Of a stretch of DNA of 64,000 nucleotides, positions 35,813 to 45,548 are shown one piece after another; within the stretch, counting starts at the first letter, position 1; every line of letters starts with the position of its first letter. The notes beneath the pieces were generated by a model that saw only the letters and a program-made list of their open reading frames with translations, was not told where the DNA came from and made no database searches. The stretch is from contig JAGBFU010000054.1 in NCBI GenBank assembly GCA_017936285.1, forward strand, positions 17,766-81,765, in the 5' to 3' direction. The stretch comes from Marinifilaceae bacterium. GTDB taxonomy: Bacteria; Bacteroidota; Bacteroidia; Bacteroidales; Marinifilaceae. Made by a program: the position numbers and the translations under genes.

Positions 35813-36472
35813 TTATTTGTTAATGTCAAGGTAAGGTGATTGATTGAAACACTGTTCAACCTCGTTCGAGATTCGGTTCATAAGCTGATTTGAATTTCCG
35901 CTGATAATACCATTTACAATACCTTTCCACAGGATGTTGAGGGTGCGAGAATTTGAGCCCTCGCCCTTGTAGAACTTTGTGTTGTCAATCATATCAATAA
36001 TGATTGCACCATCCTCATATACGTAATAATCATATCCGTATGGATCCCAGCCATAGAATGGACTGAATGTGTAGCCGGGCCACAATGAACCCCAATACCA
36101 TCCCCAATAGTCATACCAATTGTTGGTGTAGTAGCCATAGTTGTCTTGTGAGTAGGCAGAGATTGTAACAATGGCTGCAGGTTGTGTTACGTCGGAAGGA
36201 GTTACTTTTGTGTACCCAAGAGCGTTAAACTGCTCCTCGACAAGATTTAAAATTAGTGAATCGAATTTTGCTCCCAGAACTGCTTTGCTGTTGTTGTCAA
36301 AGTAGATAACTGTGTCGGGTAGTGAGTAGGTGCTGTATTTTGAGAAATCAGCACTGGTGTCGTAAGTTGTCATCGCAATATCCATATCAGAGACATACTC
36401 GGGCCCTTCCGGATAGCATGACTGCATTGATGCCGCCAACAATAGAGTGGCTAAAATCAGATAGTTTTTCAT
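35813..36472 (-). CDS. DUF4136 lipoprotein
   Basis: 219 residues. Lipobox MQSC (C19). The mature part matches DUF4136 in layout: DFSKYSTYSLPDTV near the start, a helix with LVEEQFNALGYTKV, a Tyr/Trp/Gly-rich central stretch (NNWYDYWGWYWGS) and a closing amphipathic region (LMNRISNEVEQCF). The function is not known. Its promoter region upstream (36473-36738) is occupied by degenerate 51-nt repeats. Confidence 0.8.
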   Translation of the reverse strand: MKNYLILATLLLAASMQSCYPEGPEYVSDMDIAMTTYDTSADFSKYSTYSLPDTVIYFDNNSKAVLGAKFDSLILNLVEEQFNALGYTKVTPSDVTQPAAIVTISAYSQDNYGYYTNNWYDYWGWYWGSLWPGYTFSPFYGWDPYGYDYYVYEDGAIIIDMIDNTKFYKGEGSNSRTLNILWKGIVNGIISGNSNQLMNRISNEVEQCFNQSPYLDINK

Positions 36473-36612
36473 TACACGTTGTTTTAGGTTTCACAAGTGT
36501 TTGCGTATACGGAAAAACTACTGACGAGGTTATAATTACTGATTCGAAAACACTGAGCAGTGCCGCAAAATCGGCGGCGGTTAACCACACTCCGTGTGCT
36601 TCTACTCCTCGC

Positions 36613-36714
36613 GGCTCAGCATAACCCAAGTAAACTTGGTTTCTGCATTCGCTCCGCAGCGTCGGTTCAGCATAGTGCAAATAACTTTGCCCTCTGCATT
36701 CGGCTTGCACGATT
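36613..36714. repeat. Two degenerate 51-nt tandem extragenic repeats with hairpins
   Basis: Unit 1 from 36613 (GGCTCAGCATA...CTGCATTCG) and unit 2 from 36664 (GGTTCAGCATA...CTGCATTCG) align over about 45 nt. Each contains a short stem-loop at the same place: CCAAG-TAAA-CTTGG in unit 1 and GCAAA-TAAC-TTTGC in unit 2. The stems differ but stay paired. A trailing AATTCCTAATTCCTAAC (36720-36736) is itself a short tandem repeat, also seen as CTAATTCCTAATTT at 45538-45551. The remainder of 36473-36738 shows no gene. Confidence 0.7.
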
Positions 36715-36738
36715 TTTCCTAATTCCTAATTCCTAACT

Positions 36739-37131
36739 TTATTCCGGTTGTGTGGCTAAGATTGAGCGGAAGTTGTTGTTTTTGGCAATATTCATAACCC
36801 TCACTACCTGTTCGATGGCAACGCTCTTCTCTGCCTCGATAGAGATACATGGGTCATCGGTATCTTTAAGAATATCAATAATTTGTCGCTCTAATTGTGA
36901 AAACGATGTAGCCTTTGCATTAAGATAAAATACATTGTTCTTGTCTATAGAGACTGTTACGTTGGGGCGGTTCGCTGTTTGATTGGTGCTTTTGGGCAGA
37001 ATCAGTTTAAGTGCATTGGGGTTTACCAATGTTGATGTTACCATAAAGAATATGAGTAACAGAAATACAACATCGGTCATCGATGACATATTGAAAGTCG
37101 CCTGAGGACGTTTACATTTTCTGATAGCCAT
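36739..37131 (-). CDS. exbD: Biopolymer transport protein ExbD/TolR
   Basis: 130 residues with one N-terminal membrane helix carrying the essential Asp (MSSMTDVVFLLLIFFMVTSTL) and a periplasmic domain (VTVSIDKNNVFYLN). It works with ExbB to turn the proton gradient into TonB motion. It starts 3 nt after exbB. No tonB gene is adjacent. Confidence 0.92.
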   Translation of the reverse strand: MAIRKCKRPQATFNMSSMTDVVFLLLIFFMVTSTLVNPNALKLILPKSTNQTANRPNVTVSIDKNNVFYLNAKATSFSQLERQIIDILKDTDDPCISIEAEKSVAIEQVVRVMNIAKNNNFRSILATQPE

Positions 37132-37134
37132 GAT

Positions 37135-37752
37135 TTATCGCTTATATTGATTCTCGATAAATGCGTTACATATCTGCTCCATGCGCCCCACAACATTGTC
37201 AATAGCAGTGGCAAGAAGGTTGGCAAGCAGGCTTGCAATGATTCCCACAATCAATCCGGCTACAGTTGTAACCATTGCAGTATAGATTCCTCGTGATAGT
37301 ACCTCAATATTGACATTGTTTCCGGCTTGTGCCATGTCATAGAATGCCTGAATCATTCCTACAACTGTTCCTAAGAATCCAATCATTGGAGCCAGTGTGC
37401 CGCAAAGATTTATTTTGGGTAAGGATCTCTCCATCTTTACAGTCTCTTCATTCGCAGCACTCTCAATGATTGTTCTTAGCTCCTGTGCAGGAAGTTCTTT
37501 AAAACTCAATCCTCGCTTAATGATATTGTTGACAGGGGTGCTGTTTGTGGCCTCGCCCGTAATAATCTGCTTGCTAACTTCTTCGAGCTCTTCCGAAATG
37601 GTGAGGTTTGAACGGTTGAATTTCTTGATTTTAATGTATTGGTCGCAAAATATAAATACAGCCCATACAGACAATGCAAAGATGGGTAGCATGAGCCATC
37701 CTCCCTTGAATATCATACTGAAAAGACCTATGCCCTCCGCTAGTATTATCAT
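37135..37752 (-). CDS. exbB: Biopolymer transport protein ExbB/TolQ (MotA/TolQ/ExbB channel)
   Basis: 205 residues, three membrane helices: one near 14-34 and two closer to the C-terminus (LCGTLAPMIGFLGTVVGMIQAF; YTAMVTTVAGLIVGIIASLL), with the typical GLLGTV-like motif. It forms the pentameric stator channel with ExbD and would power the SusC transporter upstream in the window. It is divergent from the V-ATPase operon. Confidence 0.92.
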   Translation of the reverse strand: MIILAEGIGLFSMIFKGGWLMLPIFALSVWAVFIFCDQYIKIKKFNRSNLTISEELEEVSKQIITGEATNSTPVNNIIKRGLSFKELPAQELRTIIESAANEETVKMERSLPKINLCGTLAPMIGFLGTVVGMIQAFYDMAQAGNNVNIEVLSRGIYTAMVTTVAGLIVGIIASLLANLLATAIDNVVGRMEQICNAFIENQYKR

Positions 37753-37951
37753 AATTATTGCAATGTTTTATTGTAATTAATCTTTTTTATCTCAGTTTTC
37801 GAACTGCGAAGATAGTGAATCTCTTTAAATAATTGGGCGTTGGATTGAAATAAAATAATTGGGACGAAAACGATTGCTAATTCATAAAAATGTTGTAACT
37901 TGCAACTTTAAATTTTGTTTGAAAAAAATTAAATCTATTTTACATAATAAT

Positions 37952-38560
37952 ATGAGTACAAGTCTTGATCAGCTTACCAAAAAGCTTTATGATGAGGGAG
38001 TAGGTAAGGCAAATGCCGAGGCAGAGGTTATCATCGCCGAGGCTCGGAAAAAGGCGGAGCAGCTTGTAGCTGATGCGGAAGCAGAGGCTAAAAAAATCTC
38101 AGAGAAGAGTATTGCAGACGCCGAGAGTCTAAAAAAGAAATCAGAGTCAGAGATTGCAATGGCGGTTAAGAGTGCCGAGACAACATTGAAGCAGGCTATT
38201 ACCAATATGTTGGCAGATAGCGTTGCAGCAAAAATGTCGGCAGAGGCTCTTAGCGACAAAAAGTATGTGCAGGAACTTATCATTGCGATGGTGAACAAGT
38301 GGAATGTCGCCGATGGCTCATTGGATCTGGCTGTTGCTCTTTCAGAGGGACAGAAGGCAGAGTTTGCTAATTATGTTGCAGCTAACTACAAGGAGCTACT
38401 TGATAAGGGACTTGAGGTTAAGGTAGGCAATATGAGTGCAGGTTTCTCTGTGGGTCCTAAGGATGGCAGTTATCAGATTGCTTTTACCGAGGAGTTGTTC
38501 AACGCATTCTTCGCACAATATTTACGTGGTATAACAAAAGAGTTGCTTTATAGCAAGTAA
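37952..38560 (+). CDS. atpE: V/A-type ATPase subunit E
   Basis: 202 residues from ATG 37952; the upstream in-frame extension is AT-rich leader. The N-terminal half is one long Ala/Glu/Lys-rich helix (about 10-95), the peripheral-stalk part, followed by a compact C-terminal head. It normally pairs with subunit G, for which I see no gene here. First gene of the ATPase operon. Confidence 0.88.
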   Translation: MSTSLDQLTKKLYDEGVGKANAEAEVIIAEARKKAEQLVADAEAEAKKISEKSIADAESLKKKSESEIAMAVKSAETTLKQAITNMLADSVAAKMSAEALSDKKYVQELIIAMVNKWNVADGSLDLAVALSEGQKAEFANYVAANYKELLDKGLEVKVGNMSAGFSVGPKDGSYQIAFTEELFNAFFAQYLRGITKELLYSK

Positions 38561-38563
38561 TAT

Positions 38564-39382
38564 ATGAGTTATATTGCATTTATAGCAGGTCTGCCCGATA
38601 TCTCGGTTGATGACAGAAAGTTGAGTATTACTCTGAAGAGTTTTAATGAGGCTGCTGCCGATTATTTAAGCTTGAAGGATAGAAAAATGCTTGATCTGTT
38701 ACTTATGACCGATGATAACAAGCAGGTTGTGCGTCTGTTGGAGAAACAGAGTCCGGACGAGACTCTTGATACAATCTACCCTTTATCGGTTTTACAGAAC
38801 GAAGTTGATGGCGTAGAGGTATCTGTTTTACCAAAGTATTTGCAACACTTCATAGCAGATTATAAAAGCGGTAAGATAAAAGAGGATCAGGTTGCAGAGA
38901 ACCTTTTGGCTGAGGCATATTACAATGCTTTGAAAGGGTGCGGTAATAAGTTTATTGCTGATTATGCTAACTTTTCAATGAATCTTAAGAATCTTGTAGC
39001 CGCTCTCAATTGTAGAAAGTTTGGTAAAAATATTGCTGATGAGATAATTGGCAGTAATTCTTTTGCAGCAGAACTTAAAACCTCGCAGTTGAAGGATTTT
39101 GGACTTGCAGATGGAAATGAGTGGGTTGCGCAGGTAGTTGCCCTTATGGCCTCGCCCAATCTGGTTGAGCGCGAAAAGGGTCTCGATAGCGTAGTGTGGA
39201 ACTATTTGGATGAGGCTTTGACATTTAAGTATTTCTCTGTAGAGATTCTTATTGCATATGTTTTGAAGTTGAAGTCTTTGGAGCGCTGGAGTAAGATGGA
39301 TACCGATTCAGGTCGCAAGGTATTTAGCGAACTTGTTGATAAGTTCCGCAAGAGCTTGAAGTTCGGTGATCAGTTTGAGTAA
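38564..39382 (+). CDS. DUF2764 protein of the V/A-ATPase operon
   Basis: 272 residues, soluble and mostly helical, opening MSYIAFIAGLPDI and containing a conserved-looking central block (ENLLAEAYYNALKGCGNKFIADY). It sits between subunits E and A, the place where other A/V-ATPase operons have C. The size and helical content suit a C/d-like central-stalk socket, but sequence similarity to C is not evident to me. The role is inferred from position. Confidence 0.8.
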   Translation: MSYIAFIAGLPDISVDDRKLSITLKSFNEAAADYLSLKDRKMLDLLLMTDDNKQVVRLLEKQSPDETLDTIYPLSVLQNEVDGVEVSVLPKYLQHFIADYKSGKIKEDQVAENLLAEAYYNALKGCGNKFIADYANFSMNLKNLVAALNCRKFGKNIADEIIGSNSFAAELKTSQLKDFGLADGNEWVAQVVALMASPNLVEREKGLDSVVWNYLDEALTFKYFSVEILIAYVLKLKSLERWSKMDTDSGRKVFSELVDKFRKSLKFGDQFE

Positions 39383-39402
39383 ATAAGAAAATTAACTAAG
39401 AT

Positions 39403-41163
39403 ATGGTAAAGACATTAGGAAAAGTTCATAGCATCATATCAAACCTGGTTATCGTTAAGACCGAGGGGCCGGTTTCGCAGAACGAAATCTGTTTCATTGA
39501 GTTGGGTAACGAGAAGTTGATGGCTGAGGTGATCAAGGTGAACGGCGACTTTGCATCTGTGCAGGTGTTCGAGAGTACCCGTGGATTGAAGCCCGGTATG
39601 AATGTGGTGTTTGAACAGCACATGCTGGAGGTAAGTCTGGGCCCCGGACTTCTTTCAAAGAACTTTGATGGTCTGCAAAATGACCTTGATAAGATGGAGG
39701 GAGTATTCCTTAAACGTGGAGAGTACACCAATCCATTGGAGGATGATAAGAAGTGGGCATTTGAGCCAATGGCTAAAGCCGGAGATAAAGTAAAGGCTGC
39801 AGATTGGTTGGGAAATGTAAAGGAGAACTGGTTGGATCATAAGATTATGGTTCCATTCAAGTTCAAAGGCGAGTATACAGTTGTATCTGTGGCTAAGGCC
39901 GGCGAGTATACAATCAATGATACAATTGCAGTATTGAAGGATGCAAGCGGTAAGGAGGTTAATGTAACTATGGTTCAGAAGTGGCCGGTTAAGTTGCCTA
40001 TCCGTGCATACGTTGATAAACCACGTCCATTCCGCCCAATGGAGACAGGTATCCGTGTTATTGATACTATGAACCCAATGCTTGAGGGTGGAACAGGATT
40101 CATTCCTGGACCTTTCGGAACAGGAAAGACAGTGCTTCAGCACGCTTTGGCAAAATATGCCGATGCCGATGTTATCATTATGGCGGCCTGCGGTGAGCGT
40201 GCGAACGAGGTTGTGGAGATTTTCACTGAGTTCCCAGAGTTGGTTGACCCACGTTCTGGACGTTCTTTGTATGAGCGTACAACCATTATTGCTAACACCT
40301 CAAACATGCCGGTTGCTGCTCGTGAGGCCTCTGTTTATACAGCGATGACTCTTGGAGAGTATTATCGTGCAATGGGATTGAAGGTGTTGTTGCTTGCCGA
40401 CTCAACTTCACGTTGGGCACAGGCTCTTCGTGAGATGTCAAACCGTATGGAGGAGCTTCCTGGTCAGGATGCGTTCCCTATGGACTTGTCTGCAATTATC
40501 TCTAACTTCTATGCTCGTGCAGGAATCGTATATTTGAACAATGGTAAGACCGGTTCTGTTACATTCATTGGAACTGTATCACCTGCGGGAGGTAACCTGA
40601 AGGAGCCTGTAACCGAGTCAACAAAGAAGGTTGCTCGATGTTTCTACGCTTTGTCTCAGAACCGTGCAGACTCGAAGAGATATCCGGCTATCGATACTTT
40701 GGATTCATACTCTAAATATTTGGAGTATCCTGAGTTCGTTGATTATGCAGCTAAGAATATCTCAGAGAGCTGGATCGATGATGTAAATGAGGCGCGCAAC
40801 ATGTTGGTTCGCGGACGTGAGACTGCTGAGCAGATTGATATTCTTGGAGACGATAGTGTTCCTGTAGATTATCACATTACACTTTGGAAGGCAGAGTTGA
40901 TTGACTTTGTTATTTTGCAGCAGGATGCGTTCGATAATATCGATGGTAATACCTCTATGGAGCGTCAGCAGTTGATGTTGAACTTGGTATTGGGAGTTGT
41001 TCGTGCCGATTTCGAGTTTGAGTCATTCGAGGAGGTAAACCCATACTTTAAGCGTATTATCAATGCCTTCAAGCAGATGAACTACTCTGAGTACAAGTCA
41101 GATAAGTTCTATCAATATAAGGCTGAGGCAGAGGCAATCATAGCTGAAAGAATAAAGAAATAA
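39403..41163 (+). CDS. atpA: V/A-type ATPase catalytic subunit A
   Basis: 586 residues, normal for A. N-terminal barrel, the A-specific non-homologous insert (about 115-190), P-loop GPFGTGKT at 236-243, catalytic Glu region (CGERANEVVEIFTEF), and SRWAQALREMSNR. This is the nucleotide-hydrolysing subunit of the A3B3 head. The next gene, B, follows 13 nt later. Confidence 0.96.
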   Translation: MVKTLGKVHSIISNLVIVKTEGPVSQNEICFIELGNEKLMAEVIKVNGDFASVQVFESTRGLKPGMNVVFEQHMLEVSLGPGLLSKNFDGLQNDLDKMEGVFLKRGEYTNPLEDDKKWAFEPMAKAGDKVKAADWLGNVKENWLDHKIMVPFKFKGEYTVVSVAKAGEYTINDTIAVLKDASGKEVNVTMVQKWPVKLPIRAYVDKPRPFRPMETGIRVIDTMNPMLEGGTGFIPGPFGTGKTVLQHALAKYADADVIIMAACGERANEVVEIFTEFPELVDPRSGRSLYERTTIIANTSNMPVAAREASVYTAMTLGEYYRAMGLKVLLLADSTSRWAQALREMSNRMEELPGQDAFPMDLSAIISNFYARAGIVYLNNGKTGSVTFIGTVSPAGGNLKEPVTESTKKVARCFYALSQNRADSKRYPAIDTLDSYSKYLEYPEFVDYAAKNISESWIDDVNEARNMLVRGRETAEQIDILGDDSVPVDYHITLWKAELIDFVILQQDAFDNIDGNTSMERQQLMLNLVLGVVRADFEFESFEEVNPYFKRIINAFKQMNYSEYKSDKFYQYKAEAEAIIAERIKK

Positions 41164-41176
41164 ATATTGAGAAGTT

Positions 41177-42502
41177 ATGGCAGCAGTATTTCAGAAAATA
41201 TATACAAAAATCACCCAGATTACAAAAGCAACCTGCTCATTGAAGGCCGAGGGCGTTGGTAACGATGAGTTGGCTTTGGTAGATGGTCGTTTGGCTCAGG
41301 TTGTAAAGATCTGGGGAGATACAATCACCTTGCAGGTCTTCTCGGGAACTGAGGGTATCCCTACCGATGCCGAGGTAACATTCCTGGGTAAGGCTCCATC
41401 ATTGAAGGTGAGTGATGATTTGTGCGGACGTTTCTTCAACGCATTCGGAGATCCAATCGATGGCGGTCCTGCTATCGAGGGTGAGGAGCGTGAGATTGGA
41501 GGTCCATCAGTGAACCCTGTAAGAAGAAAGCAACCTTCACACCTTATTGCAACAGGTATTGCAGGTATCGACTTGAACAATACCTTGGTGTCAGGACAGA
41601 AGATTCCATTTTTCGCTGATCCTGATCAGCCATATAACCAGGTGATGGCTAACGTAGCTTTGCGTGCAGAGGCTGACAGAATCATACTTGGAGGTATGGG
41701 ATTGACAAACGATGACTACCTGTATTTCAAGAATCTGTTTGATAATGCAGGAGTTTTGGATCGTATTGTAAGTTTCGTTAACACAACCGAGGCTCCTCCG
41801 GTAGAGCGTCTGCTTGTTCCTGATATGGCGTTGACAGCGGCAGAGTATTTCGCTGTTGATAAGAATGAGAACGTGTTGGTTCTTTTGACAGATATGACCC
41901 TTTATGCCGATGCGTTGGCTATCGTTTCTAACCGTATGGATCAGATTCCTTCTAAGGACTCTATGCCGGGTTCTTTGTACTCAGACCTGGCAAAGATTTA
42001 CGAGAAGGCGGTACAGTTCCCATCAGGAGGTTCTATAACAATTATTGCGGTAACAACCCTTTCAGGAGGTGATATTACTCACGCTATTCCTGATAATACC
42101 GGATATATCACTGAGGGACAGTTGTTCTTGCGTAAGGATACCGAGATTGGTAAGGTAATTGTTGATCCATTCCGAAGCTTGTCTCGTTTGAAACAGCTTG
42201 TTATCGGTAAGCAGACAAGAAAGGATCATCCTCAGGTGATGAATGCTGCAGTACGTCTGTATGCAGATGCTTCTAATGCTAGAACAAAACTTGAGAATGG
42301 ATTCGATTTGACTGATTACGATAAGAGAACATTGGATTTCGCTCGCGAGTACTCTAATGACTTGTTGGCAATCGATGTTAATATCTCAACAACAGAGATG
42401 CTTGATACAGCCTGGGGCTTGTTCCGTAAATATTTCGACAAGGCTGAGTTGGGAATCAAGCAGGAGATTGTAGACGAATTCGGAGGATATCAAGATAAGT
42501 AA
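41177..42502 (+). CDS. atpB: V/A-type ATPase regulatory subunit B
   Basis: 441 residues. Homologous to A but without a P-loop (SGQKIPFFADPDQPYN at that place), as expected for the non-catalytic B subunit. It contains the interface Arg segment (YSDLAKIYEKA region, then GSITIIAVTTLSGGDITH). It forms the alternating hexamer with A. Confidence 0.95.
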   Translation: MAAVFQKIYTKITQITKATCSLKAEGVGNDELALVDGRLAQVVKIWGDTITLQVFSGTEGIPTDAEVTFLGKAPSLKVSDDLCGRFFNAFGDPIDGGPAIEGEEREIGGPSVNPVRRKQPSHLIATGIAGIDLNNTLVSGQKIPFFADPDQPYNQVMANVALRAEADRIILGGMGLTNDDYLYFKNLFDNAGVLDRIVSFVNTTEAPPVERLLVPDMALTAAEYFAVDKNENVLVLLTDMTLYADALAIVSNRMDQIPSKDSMPGSLYSDLAKIYEKAVQFPSGGSITIIAVTTLSGGDITHAIPDNTGYITEGQLFLRKDTEIGKVIVDPFRSLSRLKQLVIGKQTRKDHPQVMNAAVRLYADASNARTKLENGFDLTDYDKRTLDFAREYSNDLLAIDVNISTTEMLDTAWGLFRKYFDKAELGIKQEIVDEFGGYQDK

Positions 42503-42516
42503 GAAGCCGTTTAAAG

Positions 42517-43101
42517 ATGATAAAGTTTCAATATAATAAAACGTCTCTTCAAAACCTTGACAAGCAGCTTAAAATGCGTGTCAGAGCTTTGCCGACCATT
42601 AAGAATAAGGAGTCGGCTCTACGCTCTGAGGTGAAACGTGCCAAAGAGGTTGCAGAGGAGTTTGATCAGAAACTTTCCGATACTCTTGACGGGTTAAAAG
42701 ATATGCTTATGCTCTTTGATGAATATCAGACCGATATTCTGACTATCAAGGAGGTTCATATGACGGTAAAGAAGATTGCCGGAGTAAGAACACCAATCCT
42801 TGAGGGAGTTGATTATGAGATTAAGCCTATCAGTATGTTCAATGCTCCGGCATGGTTGCCCGAGGGTATTGAGACAGTTAAGCAGGTTGTTGAGATTGCG
42901 TTGGAGCGAGAGTTCTATATGCGTAAGATGATGTTGCTTGACAAAGCCCGTAAAAAGACTACGCAGAAGGTTAACCTTTATGAAAAGGTACAGATTCCGG
43001 GTTTCCAAGAGGCTATTCGCAAAATTAAGAGATTCTTGGAGGATGAGGAGAACCTCTCTAAATCTTCACAGAAGATCGTTAAAACAAGACAGGCATTATG
43101 A
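42517..43101 (+). CDS. atpD: V/A-type ATPase central-stalk subunit D
   Basis: 194 residues, long coiled-coil helices at both ends (about 1-75 and 115-190) with a short middle, matching the D (gamma-like) rotor shaft. The KNKESALRSEVKRAKE stretch resembles D-type N-terminal helices. It overlaps the I-subunit gene (ATGA). Confidence 0.9.
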   Translation: MIKFQYNKTSLQNLDKQLKMRVRALPTIKNKESALRSEVKRAKEVAEEFDQKLSDTLDGLKDMLMLFDEYQTDILTIKEVHMTVKKIAGVRTPILEGVDYEIKPISMFNAPAWLPEGIETVKQVVEIALEREFYMRKMMLLDKARKKTTQKVNLYEKVQIPGFQEAIRKIKRFLEDEENLSKSSQKIVKTRQAL

Positions 43102-44948
43102 TAGTACCAATGTTAAAATTGTCCCTATTGGTATTCCACGAGGATTACCAACAATTCCTGGAGAAGCTTCGGGATATGGGAGTTGTGCATATTAATGCCA
43201 ATGTTGAGCGCTCGGCAACCGATGAGCTTCTTCAAGAGAAGTTGCGCTTGGCAAAACGTATAGATGAGTTGATTCGTGCCATTGATGCATATCCCGTTAA
43301 GAACGAGAATGTTGAGCCTGCACAGGTTTCTCTTGGTGGCGAGGAGTTGATGAATCAGGTTGAGGCTAACTTTAAGAGCCTGGAGTTGTCGGATGGTGAG
43401 AGACAATCAATACAAAAAGATCTTTCACTCTATGCTCCATGGGGTGAGATACCTGTTGAGCGTATAGCAAAGCTGAAAGATTCAGGTTGGGATATGCAGT
43501 TCTATTCAATCCCTGAGCGAATGTTCAATGAGGAGTGGGTAGAGCAGTATAATGCGGTAAAGGTTTCAACCGACAGGGGAAATTTGTATTTTGTAACAAT
43601 TCAACCGGTAGGCTCCAATCCTACACCGGGAATTGAGCAATATCTGTTCCCTGAAAAGTCGGAGGCTGAGTTGAAAGCTGAGTTGAAGGCAATCGACAAA
43701 GTGTGCAACGATGTTGACCTTTACTTTGCAGCAGGAAAGGCAAGTATAAAGGCAGGCTTGAAAGAGTATCAGCAGCAGATATATGGAGTTACCGATATGT
43801 GCAAGGTGCAGGATGCAACCGAGGCTATCCTTGATGGCAAGGTTAAGTATGTAGTTGGCTGGATACCCGAAGAGAAGCGCGAATCAATCTCCGCAGAGTT
43901 GGATAAGAGCAGTGTAAGCTACGAGTTTGCACAGCCTACTCCTGATGATGATGTGCCTGTTCAGTTGCGCAATAACAAGTTTGCACGTCTCTTTGAACCA
44001 ATCACAGAGATGTTTGCTTTGCCGAAGTACGATGAGATTGATTCAACACCGCTCTTCGCCCCATTCTTTATGCTATTTTTTGGTTTGTGTTTGGGCGATG
44101 GAGGATATGGTTTGATTATCTGTCTTCTTGGAGCAATCTTTATGAAGAAGGTGCCCGAGAAGATGCGCGGTATGGTTAAGTTGATTATGCTTCTTGGAGC
44201 CTCTACGGTGGTTGTGGGAATATTGACCGGAGCATTCTTCGGAATGGCTTTGGATTCTGTAACATGGCCATGGCTAAAGGGCGTAAAGGAGTATTTCATT
44301 ACTGCCAATAACTATAAGGACGATTTAGGTGGTTATGACCCGATGATGGTCTTTGCCGTGATTATCGGTCTTATACAGATATTCTTTGGAATGTTTGTCA
44401 GCGCAGCTAAGGCAATTAAGCAGTTTGGTATTAAGTATGCCTGGAGTACTTTGGGCTGGGCTATCGGTTTGATGACCGGTGCGGCTATCGGAGTGCTTTC
44501 GGCATTGAATGTAGAGATTCCTGCTTTGCAATATACATTATACTCTATTTTGGGAGTTTGTGTATTTGCAATAATGTTCTTGAATTCACCGGGTAAAAAT
44601 ATATTCGTGAATGTAGGCTCCTCTTTGTGGAGTGCCTATAACATGGCAACCGGTCTATTGGGAGATACATTGTCTTACATTCGACTCTTTGCTTTGGGAT
44701 TGACAGGAAGTATTCTTGGAAGTGTGTTCAACTCATTGGCTTTGGATTTGACTGCAGATATGACATGGGCAGTTCGCTGGTTGCCAATGTTGTTGATTCT
44801 GCTATTCGGACACACAATCAATTTCGGAATTAATATGATTGGCGCGTTTGTACACCCACTTCGTTTGACCTTTGTTGAGTTCTATAAGAATTCTAATTTC
44901 GAGGGTGGCGGTAAGGCATACGCTCCACTTAAAAACAGAACAAAATAA
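43098..44948 (+). CDS. atpI: V/A-type ATPase membrane subunit I (a-type stator)
   Basis: 616 residues. The N-terminal cytoplasmic half is helical (about 1-300) and contacts the peripheral stalk; the C-terminal half has about seven or eight membrane helices beginning near PFFMLFFGLCLGDGGYG. The Arg that gates ion transfer is probably in SYIRLFALGLTGSILG. It couples ion flow through the K ring to rotation. Confidence 0.94.
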   Translation: MIVPMLKLSLLVFHEDYQQFLEKLRDMGVVHINANVERSATDELLQEKLRLAKRIDELIRAIDAYPVKNENVEPAQVSLGGEELMNQVEANFKSLELSDGERQSIQKDLSLYAPWGEIPVERIAKLKDSGWDMQFYSIPERMFNEEWVEQYNAVKVSTDRGNLYFVTIQPVGSNPTPGIEQYLFPEKSEAELKAELKAIDKVCNDVDLYFAAGKASIKAGLKEYQQQIYGVTDMCKVQDATEAILDGKVKYVVGWIPEEKRESISAELDKSSVSYEFAQPTPDDDVPVQLRNNKFARLFEPITEMFALPKYDEIDSTPLFAPFFMLFFGLCLGDGGYGLIICLLGAIFMKKVPEKMRGMVKLIMLLGASTVVVGILTGAFFGMALDSVTWPWLKGVKEYFITANNYKDDLGGYDPMMVFAVIIGLIQIFFGMFVSAAKAIKQFGIKYAWSTLGWAIGLMTGAAIGVLSALNVEIPALQYTLYSILGVCVFAIMFLNSPGKNIFVNVGSSLWSAYNMATGLLGDTLSYIRLFALGLTGSILGSVFNSLALDLTADMTWAVRWLPMLLILLFGHTINFGINMIGAFVHPLRLTFVEFYKNSNFEGGGKAYAPLKNRTK

Positions 44949-44972
44949 AAAGAAATAAACAAATAAAATTAA

Positions 44973-45431
<459 letters not shown>

Positions 45432-45454
45432 TTTCGAACTGAAATTAATATTGC

Positions 45455-45491
45455 AAAAAATAATCGAGGCGCCCTGCCTCGATTATTTTTT
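45455..45491. terminator. Terminator after the V-ATPase operon (bidirectional)
   Basis: A 16-bp perfect stem AAAAAATAATCGAGGC / GCCTCGATTATTTTTT with a 5-nt loop, between convergent atpK and murA. A- and T-runs on the two sides allow use in both directions. Confidence 0.9.
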
Positions 45492-45548
45492 ACTCCTCAC
45501 TTTTAATTCGCCATAGCTACGCATTCCACAACATTGCTAATTCCTAAT

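Noticed and set aside
36387..36710. A 107-codon minus-strand open frame with repeated YxxYAEP-like segments upstream of the DUF4136 gene
   Set aside because: The repeats come from the degenerate 51-nt DNA repeats; there is no start context, promoter or recognisable fold, so it is a by-product of the repeat.
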